From: Pholiota molesta
Lineage: Eukaryota > Basidiomycota > Agaricomycetes > Agaricales > Strophariaceae
Assembly: GCA_014925825.1 (NCBI GenBank)
Contig: JACGCK010000099.1
Location: 107,739-171,738, forward strand
Length of the DNA stretch: 64,000 bases
Direction of reading: 5' to 3'
Under the pieces are notes generated by a model, which saw only the letters and a program-made list of their open reading frames with translations, made no database searches and had not been told where the DNA came from. Position numbers and translations under genes: made by a program. The stretch's first letter is position 1; each line of letters starts with the position of its first letter. Below, piece after piece: positions 10,001 through 22,880 of the stretch.

Positions 10001-11974
10001 TTAGCGCCCATACAACTGGTCGTCATACGCCGGCGGGAAGTCTGCCGGACCAGCATCTCGCTCCCGCCGCGGCGTCTCAGGCATCACCGCACCCGCCTCC
10101 CCACCCTCCTCGTCCCGCCCATCCTCCTGCGCGTGGTTCCCCTGCGCATCCGCATCCACCACCTGCGCCCCCGTTTCCGCCCGCGCGGGGTCCGCTCCGT
10201 CCCCGCGCGCCGGCAACGGGACAGGCATCCTGACATCCGCCGCGCCGTCCCCGACCACCCCAGCACCGCTGCCCCGCGTGCCCCACTCCAGCCCGATCAG
10301 ATCCGCCTTGCTGCTATACGTGTAGTACGAATCCGCGCGCGGCGTGTTTGAGGTGTCCGCTGCACTGGAGGCGGCGTAGTTACTTGCGTCGTAACCGCCA
10401 GGCAGCTCTGGTGTTGGGAAGGAGGCGGGCGCCGGTAAAGGTGGCTGTTCGCGGTATTGGTATTGCTGCTGGGACGGTGAAGACGGGGGCGGGGGCAAGG
10501 GGGCGGATGCAGGTGGTGGGGCGTATTGCGTTGCGGCCGGAGCGTAAGGATTATATGTGTTGTAGCCATTGGATTGTGACATTGAAGCCACTGCGGGAGG
10601 TCCAGGCGGCGGGGCGTACGTAGGCGCTATATCAGAATGAACAATTGCATTATTCAACGGGGAAGACAAAAGAGAGGGGTTGAAGTAGGAAATTATGCCT
10701 AACTTACCAGTAGAAACGGCGAAGACCCCTAAATTCCTTCGGGATCTACTTCTTGCATACGCCAGACATAGGAGGGAGAGCAGAATGGCGCCGGCTGCGA
10801 TGCCTGCAATACCGCCTTTCGGGAAACTAGAGCTCGTCGACCCGTGTTTTGGTAAATCCGAACCAGATCCGGAGCCAGTACTAGCAGGGGTCGATTTCGT
10901 CGATGATGTCCCTTCAAACACAACGGAGTCGATCCACAACATCTAAGAAAATTACAGCGTTCGCATCATGGACACCAATTTCCGGGGAAGTAACTCACTT
11001 GTGGTCCGCTAACGTCTACCAATGTTGCGACGAGCGTATGCTCGCCCGGTGCCAGGTCCTGGTGGAAGAATTGTTGCGACAGCATCCATCTTGAACTATC
11101 CGTGTTCTGTTGGTTTCCGTCGAAAGGTGTAAAACTCGACGCAGAAGAATTTTGGCCGTCCACTACAAATGACGCAGAGAGCCGTCCATCCACACGGTTC
11201 AAAAGACCATTGACTGTTATCGATGACCCTGCATAATCATCGTCATATCAATAGGCGCCTTCTGTTACAGTTCCGAAGCCAAAACGGACCTACGAAGGTC
11301 AATTGCATCGTCGCTCCCATCGTATTTGTACCCGTCATAGTCCCGTTGTACGGCCGTCCCTGCTGAAAGTCGCCCGTTGTATGGTTCCACTGCCCATTCC
11401 CATATTGTAGAGCCGAGTCCGTATCGTCCAAAATGAGATCGGCCGCGGATAACGTCGTATCGGAATTGGGTGTGTAGGTGATATAGTCGAGGACGAATTG
11501 TCCTGCTGCGGGATAGATGTTTATGTCGTGAAAAAGGCCTTCGGTGAGGTTGTTAAGGCTAAAGAGGTTGATGCCAGTCTACCGGGGTGTTGCATTAGAA
11601 CATGTACTAGAAATGCAGCTACAGCATACACCACCTTCCCATTGGATACATTTGAAGGAAATTGTATTGGGCGGCGAGTAGTTCCGTCAACGGTATAGTT
11701 TGCAGCAACACCACTCGTCATATTTCCATAAAAATTGATGCCTGAGCCTGTTGAAATTTGAGATTGGCCCACTCACAAGTTGCAGAGACGGAAAAGCAAG
11801 CTCACCCCAGAACGAAAAGAACAGCTGGGAGGGGATTGTGCCCTGCCCTGGGGTACCGGTGGTAAGTGTCCCATTCAGTACCGAGTTATCTCCCGTCTGA
11901 AGGGACCATTGGCCTCCAAGATAGTTGTAGTTCGTAACCAGAGTAGAATCATCGACAAGGATTGATGGGCCCAT
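10001..11974 (-). CDS. Single-pass membrane protein with two beta-sandwich-like ectodomains (intact copy)
   Basis: Exons 11806-11974 (5' end open), 11635-11747, 11290-11578, 10999-11228, 10708-10942 and 10001-10626 are all in phase and give 553 residues from the internal ATG at 11974. Two related modules (VDDSTLVTNYNYLGGQW.. and LDDTDSALQYGNGQW.., each followed by FSFWGSGINFYGN- or FVGSSITVNG-like strands) precede a transmembrane helix (GGIAGIAAGAILLSLLCLAY). A Pro-rich cytoplasmic tail ends FPPAYDDQLYGR. This architecture is common in agaricomycete predicted proteins of unknown role. The true start and signal peptide lie upstream (about 11,980-12,110), where a hydrophobic stretch is open in a different frame, so the first exon is unresolved. 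A frameshifted duplicate lies at 13911. Confidence 0.75.
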
Positions 11975-12385
11975 CCCTCGAGAGATGGAATACCAGCAGC
12001 TGGGCTGCAGGTAAGTAATGCAAGTTCGGGGCAGAGGAGCAAGATCGCCCAGGAACTCAGGAATTGCGCGTACACACACCTTGTCTTCCCATGGTCATGT
12101 CCTCACGGACTTTTAGTTGTTGAAAATTGGTAACCAAGCATAACGTTGACAGATGAGATGAAAACACAGGAAAACACCCGAAGAACTCAATTTCGAGGTG
12201 CACAATATTCAATTTTTCGGCAGATCCAGCTAATTTAAGAACATTGACATCAAGCTGTGGCGATAAATGATGCTCCAGAGATTAGCTTGGCCAGCCAGTG
12301 CTGTGGCTTGCTGTGGACGCGCCAGTCGAAGTCAACGTCATGGAGGCTCGAAGGTGACAAAAACGGGCAGATCGCCTCTCTAAAG

Positions 12386-12506
12386 GGGATGCGTCCCAGG
12401 ACCTGGACTTCAGCAAACACACGCCAGGCGACCGCTCAATGATGTCGGCGGCCCAGTTGAAGTCGTCACGGATGGCGTTGTTGACCCACACGCGCTCGCG
12501 GGGGGC
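12386..12506 (-). repeat. 121-bp exon-like insertion with 11-bp flanking duplication
   Basis: CCTCTCTAAAG occurs on both sides (12375-12385 and 12507-12517), whereas the second duplication unit (about 16270) has it once and lacks the 121 bases. On the minus strand the insert reads like protein (VWVNNAIRDDFNWAADIIER). It resembles a captured exon fragment placed at a staggered break. The donor is unknown. Confidence 0.65.
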
Positions 12507-12673
12507 CCTCTCTAAAGCCGACGGTGGTGAGCGGCTTTTTTTTTGTGACCCTGCCGAGCCAGCCAAGCCTCGCCCACTCTGCCTTTGCACCTGCATTTTA
12601 CATATTTCAACCAGGATGCTAGCGATGCATGCCGCGTCCACCTTCAAATTTATAGTCCAATCCTGAATTGATG

Positions 12674-13255
12674 CTCACCGTCGCGTACGTCGGCGACTCC
12701 GCGAACGTCCTGCACGAGATGCTCGTCACGTACCCGCGCCTCCGCCACGCTCTGCGCGTCGCGAGCCCGCCGGCGTACCGCGCCCCCGCGGCGGTGTGGG
12801 ACCGCGTCCGGGCGCTGGCAATCGAGCACGATATCGTCTGGAGCGATGACCCCGCGGAAGCGGACGTCGTCGTCACCGACACCTGGTACGCCTTCACATT
12901 CCCCCCGCCCGCCTTTTTCGAGCCGAAGCACTGACCGCGCGTCGTACAGGATTTCGATGGGCCAGCAGGGGGAGAAGGCCGAGCGGCTGAAAGCGTTCCA
13001 GGACTACCAGGTCATGGAGGCGCTCTGCGCGAACGCGAAGCCCGACTGGATGTTCCTCCACTGCCTCCCGCGCAAGGCCGACGAGGTCGACGACGCCGTC
13101 TTCTACGGCCCGCGCTCGCTCGTCTTCCCCGAGTCGAGTGAGTTTATTTATATCCTTTTTTTTTTTCTAACTCTGTGAGTCTCTGTCTGATTGCGTTTTA
13201 TGTTCGGCCAAGGGGAATTGGATGAGGAGCCGAAAGGAAGGCCTGACTCGGATTA
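12674..13255 (+). pseudogene. 5'-truncated ornithine carbamoyltransferase copy
   Basis: It matches the intact gene from about codon 190 ([13 protein letters not shown]) onward. It keeps one intron (at TDTW/ISMGQ), the HCLPRK motif and the former 3' region down to about 13440. It lacks the whole carbamoyl-phosphate-binding half. It has also lost a few codons (EAVRGAD has become EAD), and the start of the last intron has decayed. The join lies inside an exon with no intron loss, so it arose by genomic tandem duplication and not by retrocopying. Confidence 0.85.
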
Positions 13256-13910
13256 GGTGGCAATGTGGATTCATCTAAGCATGATTTGCGGGAAATCTAC
13301 TTATTCACCTCACCGACTCGCGGGATCATCTCAAGTTTTAATTGCATTAGCCCTCGTTATTAAATAACAGTGCTGATAACATCGGCCAATTCTACTGGAC
13401 TTTTTTCGGAGCCTAGAAGCAGTCGACGCAGCAGTTTGCACAGGGCAGCTCATTTGCTCCAATGTCTTCCGTGTCTAGTTGGTCCTAGAAGAGGAATAAA
13501 CAGATTGTATAAAAGGCTTGGAAGTCCTAGTTCTTCGCCGTCCAAAATGTCTCAAAATTAGTAAGGGTGTTCATTGCGAAGAACTCGAGCTGTTTGAACA
13601 TAAATGATATCAGCATCGAACACTCGCTTCAATCAAATTTCTTCAACATCATTCCATTCATTCCAAGTTTCAAATTCATATGTTTGTCCCATCCTATTCT
13701 GACGAGGTAAAATAGCCAATGGTTTGAATTTGGTTTCCAGCGCTAAATGTTTCCAGCGCTACACTCATTCGATCCCCATAAATTCGACGCGTCCGATAGC
13801 ATAATTACTACATATGCTCACCAACACGTGTCCAAAGGCAATATATACATGCCCTTCCAAAAGTCCGAAGCTAACTACCGTCCATAACCCATGTCCGAGT
13901 CCAAGTCCGA

Positions 13911-15909
13911 CTAGCGCCCATACAGCCTGTCGTCATACGCCGGCGGGAAGTCCGCCGGACCCGCATCCCTCTCCCGCCGCGGCTCCGCAGGCCCCGCCGC
14001 ATCGTCCCTCCCATCCTCGTCCGCGTGGTTCGACCTTCCGTCCGCGTCATCCCCCACATCCACCTGCGCCGCCGCCCGCGCGGGGTCCGCTCCGTCCCCG
14101 CGCGCAGGCACCCTTACATCCGCCGCAGCGCCGTCACGGTCGCCCCCGCCCCCGGGCTCGCACCGCTGCCGCCCCGCGTGCCCCACTCCAGCCCGACCAG
14201 ATCCGCCTTCTCGCTGTACGTGTAATACGCACCCGCGCTTTGCGCACCCGGGGTGCCGTCCGCCGGACTGGCGGCGTCGTCGTCGTAAGTGGTGTCGGCC
14301 CCCGGCAGCAACTTCGCCGCTGATCCAGCGGTGGGCGCCGGTGCTGGCGGCTGGTCGCGGTACTGATACCGCTGCTGGGGCGGCGAAGGCGGGAGCGGGG
14401 CAAGGGGGCGGATGCCAGGGGGCGTATTGCGCTGCGATGGGGTCGTAGGGATTATATGGGCTGTACGCATTGGACTGTGTCATTGAGACAGCTGGGCGAG
14501 GTGCAGGCGGCGGCGGCGGGTATGTAGTGGCTATATCAGGACGTACAAATAACGGGAAGATAAATAGAGAGGACAGAAGAGAGAGGAGTAGTTGGAGTAT
14601 CAGGGCTGACTTACCTGTAGAACAGAGAAAACGGCTGAAGTCCTTCGGGATCTCCTTCTTGCGTACCATAGAATAGGAGTGAGAGTAGAAAGGCGCCAAC
14701 TGCGATGCCCGCAATACCGCCTTTCGGGAAACTCGAACCCGTCAAGCCAGCTGTTGGTAATTCAAGCTAGATCCAGAGCCAGTCCCATCTGGGGTCAATG
14801 TCGTCGACGATGTCCCTTCAAACACAACGGAATCGATCCACAATATCTAAAAGAATCACAGCGTTCACATCAATCAGAAAAGACCCCCCGGTTCTGCATT
14901 TTTGACACAGGCCAATTCAGGGAGGAACTCACTTGTGGTCCGCTGACGTCTACCAACGTCGCGACGAGGGTATGCTCGCCCGGCGGCAGGTCCTGGTGGA
15001 AAACTGCTGCGACAGCATCCACCTCGAACTATCGGTGTTCTCCTGTTCCCCGTCAAAAGGCGCAAAATTCGACGCAGAAGAATTTTGACCGTCCACTACG
15101 AACGACGCAGAGAGCCGCCCATCCACACGGTTCAGAAGACCATTCACTGTAATCGACGACCCTGCATAATCATAGTCATGTCAATAAGTAGTCGCCCTGC
15201 GCTGCACCTCCGAAGCCCAAGACAAACCTACGAAGGTCAACTGCATCGTCGCCCCCTGCGTATTCGTGCCCGTCATAGTCCCATTGTACGGCCGTCCCTG
15301 CTGGAAGTCGCCCGTCGTATGGTTCCACTGTCCATTCGCATATTGGAGTGCCGAGTCCGTGTCGTCCAAAATGAGATTGGCTGCGGATAGCGGCGTATCG
15401 GAATTGGGTGTGTAGGTGATATAGTCGAGGACGAATTGTCCTGCTGCGGGATAGATGTTGATGTTGTGGGAAAGGCCTCCGGTGAGGTTGTCGAGGCTGA
15501 AGAGGTTGATGCCAGTCTTTCCGGGTTTGCATTAGAACATGGGTCACCAGGAATACAGCTACAGCATACATTACCTTCCCATTAGATACGTTGGAAGGAA
15601 ATTGTATTGGGCGACGAGTAGTTCCGTCAATGGTATAGTTTGCAGCAACATTATTGGTCATATTTCCAAAGAAATTGATGCCTGAGCCTATGGAAGTTTT
15701 AGCTTGGCCGACTCACAAGTAGCAGAGACAGAAACAAGCTCACCCCAGAACGAAAAGAACAGCTGGGACGGAATTGTGCCCCCGGGACCACCGGTGGTAA
15801 GTGTCCCATTCAGTACCGAGTTATCTCCCGTCTGAAGGGACCATTGGCCTCCAAGGTAGTTGTAGTTGGTAACCAGAGTAGAATCGTCGACAAGAATCGA
15901 CGGGCCCAT
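13911..15909 (-). pseudogene. Frameshifted copy of the two-module membrane protein gene
   Basis: It aligns along its length with the intact gene at 10001-11974 and keeps the same introns, the same VDDS/LDDT modules and the same tail (FPPAYDDRLYGR). Relative to that gene there is a one-base loss in the fourth exon (near 15000, CAGTTTTCC against CAATTCTTCC). Another one-base loss before the transmembrane segment (near 14760) brings a stop. The Pro-rich tail switches frame at least twice (about 14110-14440). Unless these are sequencing errors, this copy is dead. Confidence 0.75.
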
Positions 15910-16571
15910 CCCGCGAGAGATGAAATTAAGCAGCAGATAGGCTGCAGGTAATGCAAGTTCGGGGCAGAAAAGCAAGATCGCCCAGGACGGCGAAGGAACT
16001 GCGCGTATGCACACCCCGTCTTCCCATGGTCATCGCCTCATGGACTTCTAGTCGTTGAAGATTGGTAACCAGATAAAACGTTGACAGTCCATGAGACGAA
16101 AATGCCCAAAGAAAGACAGTGTTACTCAATTCCGAGGTGCATCCAGCTAATATAGGAACGAGCCGAACGCCGATTTCAAGCTGTGGTGATGGATGATGCT
16201 CCAGAAACTAGCTTGGCCAGCTAGTGGAGATGGTCGAGGTCGTGAAAGGTGACGAGAACGAGCAAATCGCCTCTCTAAAGCCGACGGCAAGCGGCTTTTG
16301 CGGCCCTGCCGAGCCGCAAGCCTGCCTGCCATGTCTCGACCAAGAATTGAGATTATGCAAATTTTAATCGATCTTCGACAATAAAATATTGACACATTTC
16401 AAGTCCGAAGGTTGAGATCCACGATATTGCCAAGAATGCAGAGTTCAAAGACATATGATAAAAAACCCATGTTAAATACGAGAAGTCGTCAGAAGGATCA
16501 GAGCTAAAACATGTAAGACGTCTTATTTGTACCTCAAGTATCAGCATAGTCGACCATAAATATCAGTGTGT

Positions 16572-19500
16572 CTATTTTCGTGCCCCAGAAACCTTCGGTT
16601 CTTTGTATAATTTGAGCAGAAGGGAACTGCACACGACTGACACAGATCTAATAGAATATCTTGTAAGTGATACTATTATTTCTGAACCAATACCACTCAC
16701 GATAGCGCCATAGCGAGTGAAGCCCAGACTGGAGCTAAACGAACATGGCCCGCCGGATAGACAACGCCAGCAGCGATGGGTAAGGCGATGCAATTATACA
16801 TTGCTGCGTACAACTGACATGAAAAGACATAGATTATTCAACATGCCCCCAATCCGTAAATTTAAATTTGTGCTTACGAAATTGAACTTCACTCGATTGA
16901 AAACTTTTCGCGATAGATCGCAAAGAGTGAGCAAACTTTGCAGGTTCGAAGATAACAGTATGAAGGATGCGCTTGATATCGCAACGTCGCCTTCGAAAAG
17001 TCGTCAATAGCGCATATGATGCCAAGCTGGCAGAGTGACTTACTGCCTGATCCAATAGCGACACCGATATCGGCAGCAACCAATGCCTAAGGGTAGAAGT
17101 CAGCGAGGGAAGCACGGTGAGCATATTCAAATGAATACCCACTGGAGCATCGTTTATTCCATCACCGACCATAGCCACGATACATCGTTCATTCAATCTT
17201 CGTTTGCTGAACATCATCCTCCAATTCGATTCTGCTCTTTTCGAGCCGACTTGTTGCAACCATTGAATTTTCTGCGCCTGGAACATGGAATCAGTAAAAC
17301 TGACTTGGGAACATCATAAACCAAGCCTCGTTACCTTCTCATGTGGCAGGACACCAGCAATAACATGGGCTGCCGGGATGCCCACCATCTGAGCCACGGC
17401 TCGTGCCGTGACGGCGTTGTCTCCAGATATCATCCAGGTACCAATCCCTTGATGCTGCAAAAAGGATACCACAGCTTGTGCTTCGGGCCTCAGGCGATCT
17501 GTAATCGCGAAGATAGCTGCGATGACGAAGGCTTTGGAATCTTCACCGTCCTCAGGTTGTTCGTGTATGGCGAGCAGAACGACGCTCTTCGCTTCGGACT
17601 TCCAGGTTCCCAGTCGTCGATCAACCACGCCGTCCAGAGTGCAGCCATGTTCTTCAAGCCAGGCCTCGTTACCGATAATCGCCGTGCATCGCTGGTCCTC
17701 GAAGTGAGCCTTCAAACCCCTGCCTGCCACCTCCTCGAACATAATACCGGTCAAAGACGAAGCGCCTTGGGCTTCACAAAACGATCGGATCGCTATACCC
17801 AGCGGATGCGACGACGCCGACTCCAGCTCAGCTGCCATCCCGAGGACTATCTTTTGGTCCCATCGATCACCTACCGACTCGAGTATTTCGAAATCGGAGA
17901 CCGTAGGCTCTCCACCTTCAGTCAGTGTCCCGGTCTTGTCGAACACTACGACGTCAACTTGGGCCATTTCCTGGAACGCCTCTCCGCCACCTCGAGCCAG
18001 GATACCGAATTTGGCTGCCAAACCGCTTCCAACGAGTAACGCCGTAGGAGCCGCTAAAGCGATGCCGCATGGGCAAGCAACGACAAAAACAGCTATAGCG
18101 AATTCTAGAGACCAGACCGCTATAAGAGAGAATTGGAAGAATTTCAGTTTGAATGCATAAATTTCGGCACAAAGGTTCCCGACTTACGCCAACCACCGAC
18201 GGAAATGTTCAAATAATCCTGAGGAAGGCACCCGCCCAATCCTAGGCAGAGCCATATGACCCAAGTTATAATGGCTAACAACGTCACAACGGGCACGAAA
18301 TAACCAGTGATGAGATCGGCAACACGTTCGATTGGCGCACGTCGTGTCTGCCCTTCTCGGACGACTTTCACGATATGATCAAGCCTGCGCGGAAAACAAT
18401 GCTTTAGCAGGGCAAAAATTTTTAGTGCGAACTCTAACCCACATAGTTGCTCCACCGATAGCATCGACCCTAGCATCGACCATTCCCCCTTGTTGATTGT
18501 CCCCAAGAACACTTTCTCCCCGAGCGCTTTCTTAATGAGCTTCGATTCCCCCGTCAACGAACTCTCATCAAATGCACTGTCCGTTCCCGAAACGATAGTC
18601 GCATCTGCAGGAGGCGTGGCGCCGCTCTGTATACGAACGATATCGCCAACCTCAAGGAGGCTGGCATCAATCTTCTCGACTTTAGGTCCGACGTTGACTG
18701 GTTTCACGTCTTCCAAGTGAGGGACACCTTTCTCGAGGTCATCGTTGCTGGAATAGCTGGATGGATTAGAACTGTCGGAGGATGCGGTGCTCAGGAGCAG
18801 GGCCTCGGTGGGACGAAGCAAGCCAAGGGCGGATATCGCATCGGCAGTGCGAGCCTTGCTATATGCTTCCAGATAGCGACCTGAGAAAATAAGACCGTGA
18901 ATCAGATAATCGTCAACGAGTACTATATGAAGTAAAAATTACCTGCCAATAGAAACATCGTCAAGAACACAACGGAGTCGAAATAAGTCGTGGTGTCCCC
19001 AGACCCAGATGATGATGCCGGTTCCGCTGCCGCGAGACCCATGAGCGCGATGGACGAAAGATACGCGACCGAAACACCGGTGGAAACCTAAAATCATCCA
19101 TCGTAATGAGCACAATTCATCCATGGGTCAGATATCACGTACAAGGAGATTCATGCTGCCGAATCTAACAAAGCGCTGATAAACGGGGGTTGAACTTCCT
19201 TTTCTCCATAACGCTCGAATCTCCTGAATGCTTCTCTGATGGAACAGATTGGCGCTGTAGAACTGGACAGGCGTCGCCAAGAAAAAAAGCGCCCACTGGC
19301 TTCGGGATGCGTTACCGGTCCACATCGGTTTTACGAGGAAGGCTTTGGTGGAGTTGCTCTGCTTGACGAGACTCAGGAAAACGACACCAATCACGAAAGT
19401 CGGAATACCAATAAGGGCAGCGAATATCAATCGGGAGAGGAGGGCGAACTGTTCTTTAGCTTGCATTGACCGGGAACGCTCTTCAAGGGTGGGAGGGTGA

Positions 19501-20644
19501 TAGATAGAAACATCAAAAGATGTAGAAGAAGCTATAGATGATATGATGGTTCGGATCGTGAACGACGGCGAGGACGGTCGGTAAGAGACTTCCAAGACGC
19601 AATCTGTGTACGAAGAAATCGGTTTGACAATCGTTATTTGCGGACCAAGAGATTCAACCGCAGCGACGACTTTCTCGGGACAGAGTCTAAAGAGATCATC
19701 ATGAGATAATTTAGGAAGCGAAAAAACATAGAAAACTCACTTGCAAAACATGCCATCAATACGGAGGCTGAGCGTGCGAAGACTCGAATCAGAATTCGCA
19801 GCGTTGAGCGCCTCGACACTCATCACTTCTGCCTCAAACCCACAGCACTCCACCGTCTCTACAACTTCCTCCACAGATTGCTTCTTGTCCACGATCATGG
19901 TCGCGGATTTTGCCAAAAAGCTGACTGCAACCTCGGAGACTCCTGCGAGTTCCGAGACCATCTTGGTTATAGTCCCAGAACAGCTTGCGCATGTCATGCC
20001 CCCAACAGAGAGCGTCACACGGAAAGGGCCATCTTCAGATTTATCGACGTGAGAAGCGACGGAAGACTTGCTATCGCTGTCAGAATAGATGAACTTCTCC
20101 GCCGTTAACGTGGCATCGTGGGGAGAAGTTTCCTTGATTGCATCGAGATCGAGAGGGAGTTGATTGGGGGCTACTTTTGTGTCATGGCTAGCACGAGACT
20201 CTTCTTCCTGGCAGAGTGGACACTGCTGTAGATGTGTTCTGCGTCTATCGACAAGAACGCGATCCACCGCAGTGGAGATGGCAGTATTCCTGTGGTCTGT
20301 CGTCGGGGAAGGGCCGTTGAAGACGTCGAAGCCAGCGTTCTCTAATGTAGATTGAATTACGGCTGGTGAGAGCTGCTCAGGACGACGGTAGGTGACCGAC
20401 TGAGACACTACGGAAACCTGGATAAAGGTCGGAGGAGGCGACAAGGCTGACAGAGCCTCTTCGATGGTACGGACGCAGCTGGAGAGCGGATGAAAACTAG
20501 TGGATGGGTGAAGAAGAAGGTGGCGTACCTGCCGCAATGAAGATTAGAAATCAGAATTGTATCAATAGGGGCGTCGCCGTCAATTGTAATGGCCTCTTGG
20601 GTAAGCGTAGAAGATGAGTCATCTGGCTGGACCTGTACCGACAT
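16572..20644 (-). CDS. CCC2: Copper-transporting P1B-type ATPase (one apparent frameshift)
   Basis: Pumps Cu(I) into the Golgi lumen to load secreted copper enzymes. Twelve exons run from 20529-20644 to 16572-16647. Three N-terminal metal-binding domains carry HCGSC (split by intron 1), GMTCASC and GMFCKLC. Then come the transmembrane CPC motif (VVACPCGIAL), the phosphorylation site DKTGTLTEG, SSHPLG and GDGINDAP. The ending LYKEPKVSGARK is typical. Exon lengths total 3,443, one short of a multiple of three. The missing base maps to a run of five C (plus strand) at 18485-18489: before it the frame reads GTINKG, and after it MVDARVDAIGGATM is in the next frame. Adding one base would give 1,147 residues. 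It is either a recent inactivation or a sequencing error. Confidence 0.9.
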
Positions 20645-21635
20645 TAATCTGTGGTCCGTGAAGAGTTCGAGGGTGGTGTTGTCTTCCTTTAGGTGCTGGG
20701 GTGTTGGTATGAAAGACGGGATTTTTGCCGGTTTTCTAAGACCTTGGGGCTTCCCAGCGTCAACATAAGTACTCGGTGTTTTCCCACAAATGAACGAGAA
20801 AAAATACTCGAAGAAACGAGGAATGAAGATACCATTTTTGGTACAGATTGATGGGCATATAAATGATGGGGTCCTTCTGATGTGACTGCAGTATGCTTTT
20901 TACGGAATTTTACCTTCCAAATCTGAACTTTGAGCACAGTCAGGGGTCGACAATATATTCCGCGAACGTTCGGCGGCCTTCAGCCCGAAACTCATTACTG
21001 CAGCAAGTCGCATTATTATTTAGTCACAACCTCCTATGAAACATCCAACAACAGGGCTTAACTCCCTTGACTCGCTTCAGCATGCCAACGCACCATGTTC
21101 CCGCATCCAACGGTAGTTGCGTCAACTTGCGTGTAAGCCAACGCCTGAAAGAGGACATTTGCGGCAATAATAACTACAGTTGACGCAATGTGGACAGGTC
21201 CAAAAGTAGCAAAAGAACATTGTGAGAACTAGGTGGTGTTCGGGGGGAATTGGCGCCGGGTGCCCCATCTGGCGCGCCAACTCGCAGGACATGCGCCTCT
21301 ATTTACGGGCGACATATTTCTGTGTCAATGGGGTCTAGATACTTATACTTACCTATGCTTGTAAGCAGATTTCCCAACACCATTCGAACAAATCTTATCT
21401 ACGTACATGGTTTATTCAGTCCGATGTACCCCCATACATGAAGCTTCGAAGCTCAGCGCTCAGCGCCGAAGCTTCAAGCTTAATCATATTCCTTTCAGCA
21501 ATACTAATCATAACTTGACATGTCCCACTTGGCTTTAGCGTCTCCTTGTCAATATGGTAAGCTACATGCGAATAAGACCCCTCATCGCAACCTCGTCCAT
21601 GTAGGTCGCATGCATCATAATATTACTTAGGCGAT
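20645..21635. other. Intergenic region upstream of CCC2
   Basis: No supported gene. It contains a short hairpin (TGAAGCTTCG at 21439-21448 pairing with CGAAGCTTCA at 21467-21476). Confidence 0.4.
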
Positions 21636-21639
21636 GGAT

Positions 21640-22880
21640 TCAAGCGAGATGGAGTTCAGACAGCTTCAAACTGTCGAATGTCCAGAGGGCGTGTGTACCG
21701 AGAGTATTCTGGAGCATCTTTCGATCATCAGATGTGGGTTTCAAGTTACCCAACGTCAAAGAACGGAGTTGATGTGTATCTCGAGCCTCGAGGTTCATTT
21801 TGGGCCGCACTAACAGTTGGGTAATTTTGCGAGATGCCCGGAGAGACACCATCCCCGACCCCACATCCCACGAGTCCGAGTCGAATAAGCCCACGCATAG
21901 ACGGCGCAATACCCACACCGCAGTACCTGTTAGATGCTACAGTGTTGGTATTCGTTCACACAATGAACCAATACTTCCCACAGTCAAATCTGCTCAGACG
22001 AGCGACAACGTTTCCGAAGAACGTCCAGGACGAAACCTGACAACGATGTCTATTTCAATTTGTTGGTACTTGCAAATGGGCGCAAGTGTCGTCAAAGAAG
22101 GACGTGGTATACATCTAAGAGAGTGGAAATGAACGCCAAGTTCTGTCAAGAAATTAAAACTTCGAGTGCATAATAGGGTTTGATGTCGATGAAGTTTGAT
22201 GGTCAGTATTGGTGTGTCCATTTGGAGATATTGAGATGCGCGCGGACTGAGCCTCAAAAAGTGCATTGCGTGAAGCAAGGTGCCTTCAAGCATTCAGAGC
22301 ACGATGTCTCCTACCGCCAGTTGGGTGAGGTGGTCCCAATCGAAATTGCTGACCATGAACTCAAGCTCGGTGATTGACAACGTATTTAGCTTCTTAGGAC
22401 CTAGCTTGAAGCGAGAGCGGCCTGGATTTATGAATAATACATAGCGAGTTCTGTATGTTATCAGCTTTGTGTCCACCGATAGGAGCACTGGTGATCAAGT
22501 CGATTATCTGGGTTGCAGTTTTTTCTACACTTGATCCTCGCATGTTATATAGAGACTGACTGAGAGTGTGAAAGATTTCCTGCACGGTCAATCCACTTTT
22601 TGACAAGAAAGGGTTCAGGAAAGATGTTAGAATCCAGAGACAGAGGAAGAGTCGTCCAAAGTCAAGGCGTTGAATGTATTGTGAATGGCATCCAAACCCC
22701 TACAGACAGCCGCCGACAAGACCAATGGCGAGGAAATCGCGTATCTCGACAAATTTGGATCCAGGAGGTCGAAGTCCGGAATATCTTCAGGAATGCAGAA
22801 TTCGAGAAATATGCAGCAATTTCGGTGGGCAAACGGTGATTGAGCTGCTCATGGCGGGTGGTTCAGTGCTTGCTCTTCAG
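21640..22880 (-). pseudogene. Decayed F-box/leucine-rich protein gene
   Basis: Minus-strand fragments in different frames follow the order of agaricomycete F-box proteins. LPTEIAAYFS opens the reading. After a frame change come EFCIPEDIPDFDLLDPN and LVLSAAVCRGLDAIHN, then a stop. Then follow LTVQEIFHTLSQSLYNM, FINPGRSRFKLGPKKLNTLS, and leucine-rich pieces to about 21640 (NLEARDTHQLRSLTLGNLK). Several frame changes and stops cannot be removed with plausible introns, so it looks inactive. Confidence 0.55.

Larger units (their letters stand above)
12674..16330. repeat. Second unit of a tandem segmental duplication
   Basis: Order and sequence follow the first unit: carbamoyltransferase 3' end (4460-5090 against 12674-13255), its downstream region (5100-5275 against 13260-13440), a shared AATGGTTTGAATTTGG-type spacer (near 9810 and 13715), the membrane protein gene (10001-11974 against 13911-15909) and the region beyond (12235-12640 against 16145-16330). 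The first unit is about 8.2 kb and the second 3.7 kb. The extra 4.3 kb of unit one contains the genes at 5855 and 6714. Confidence 0.85.

Noticed and set aside
11748..11820. Apparent frameshift in the first exon of the intact membrane protein gene
   Set aside because: A 58-base GT-AG intron (GTGAGC...ACAG) removes it and gives a matching join in both copies.
18385..18442. Attempt to explain the CCC2 frame change by a different intron
   Set aside because: The 58-base intron is the only one that joins GGATM to LDHIVKVV; the frame change lies upstream of it and remains.
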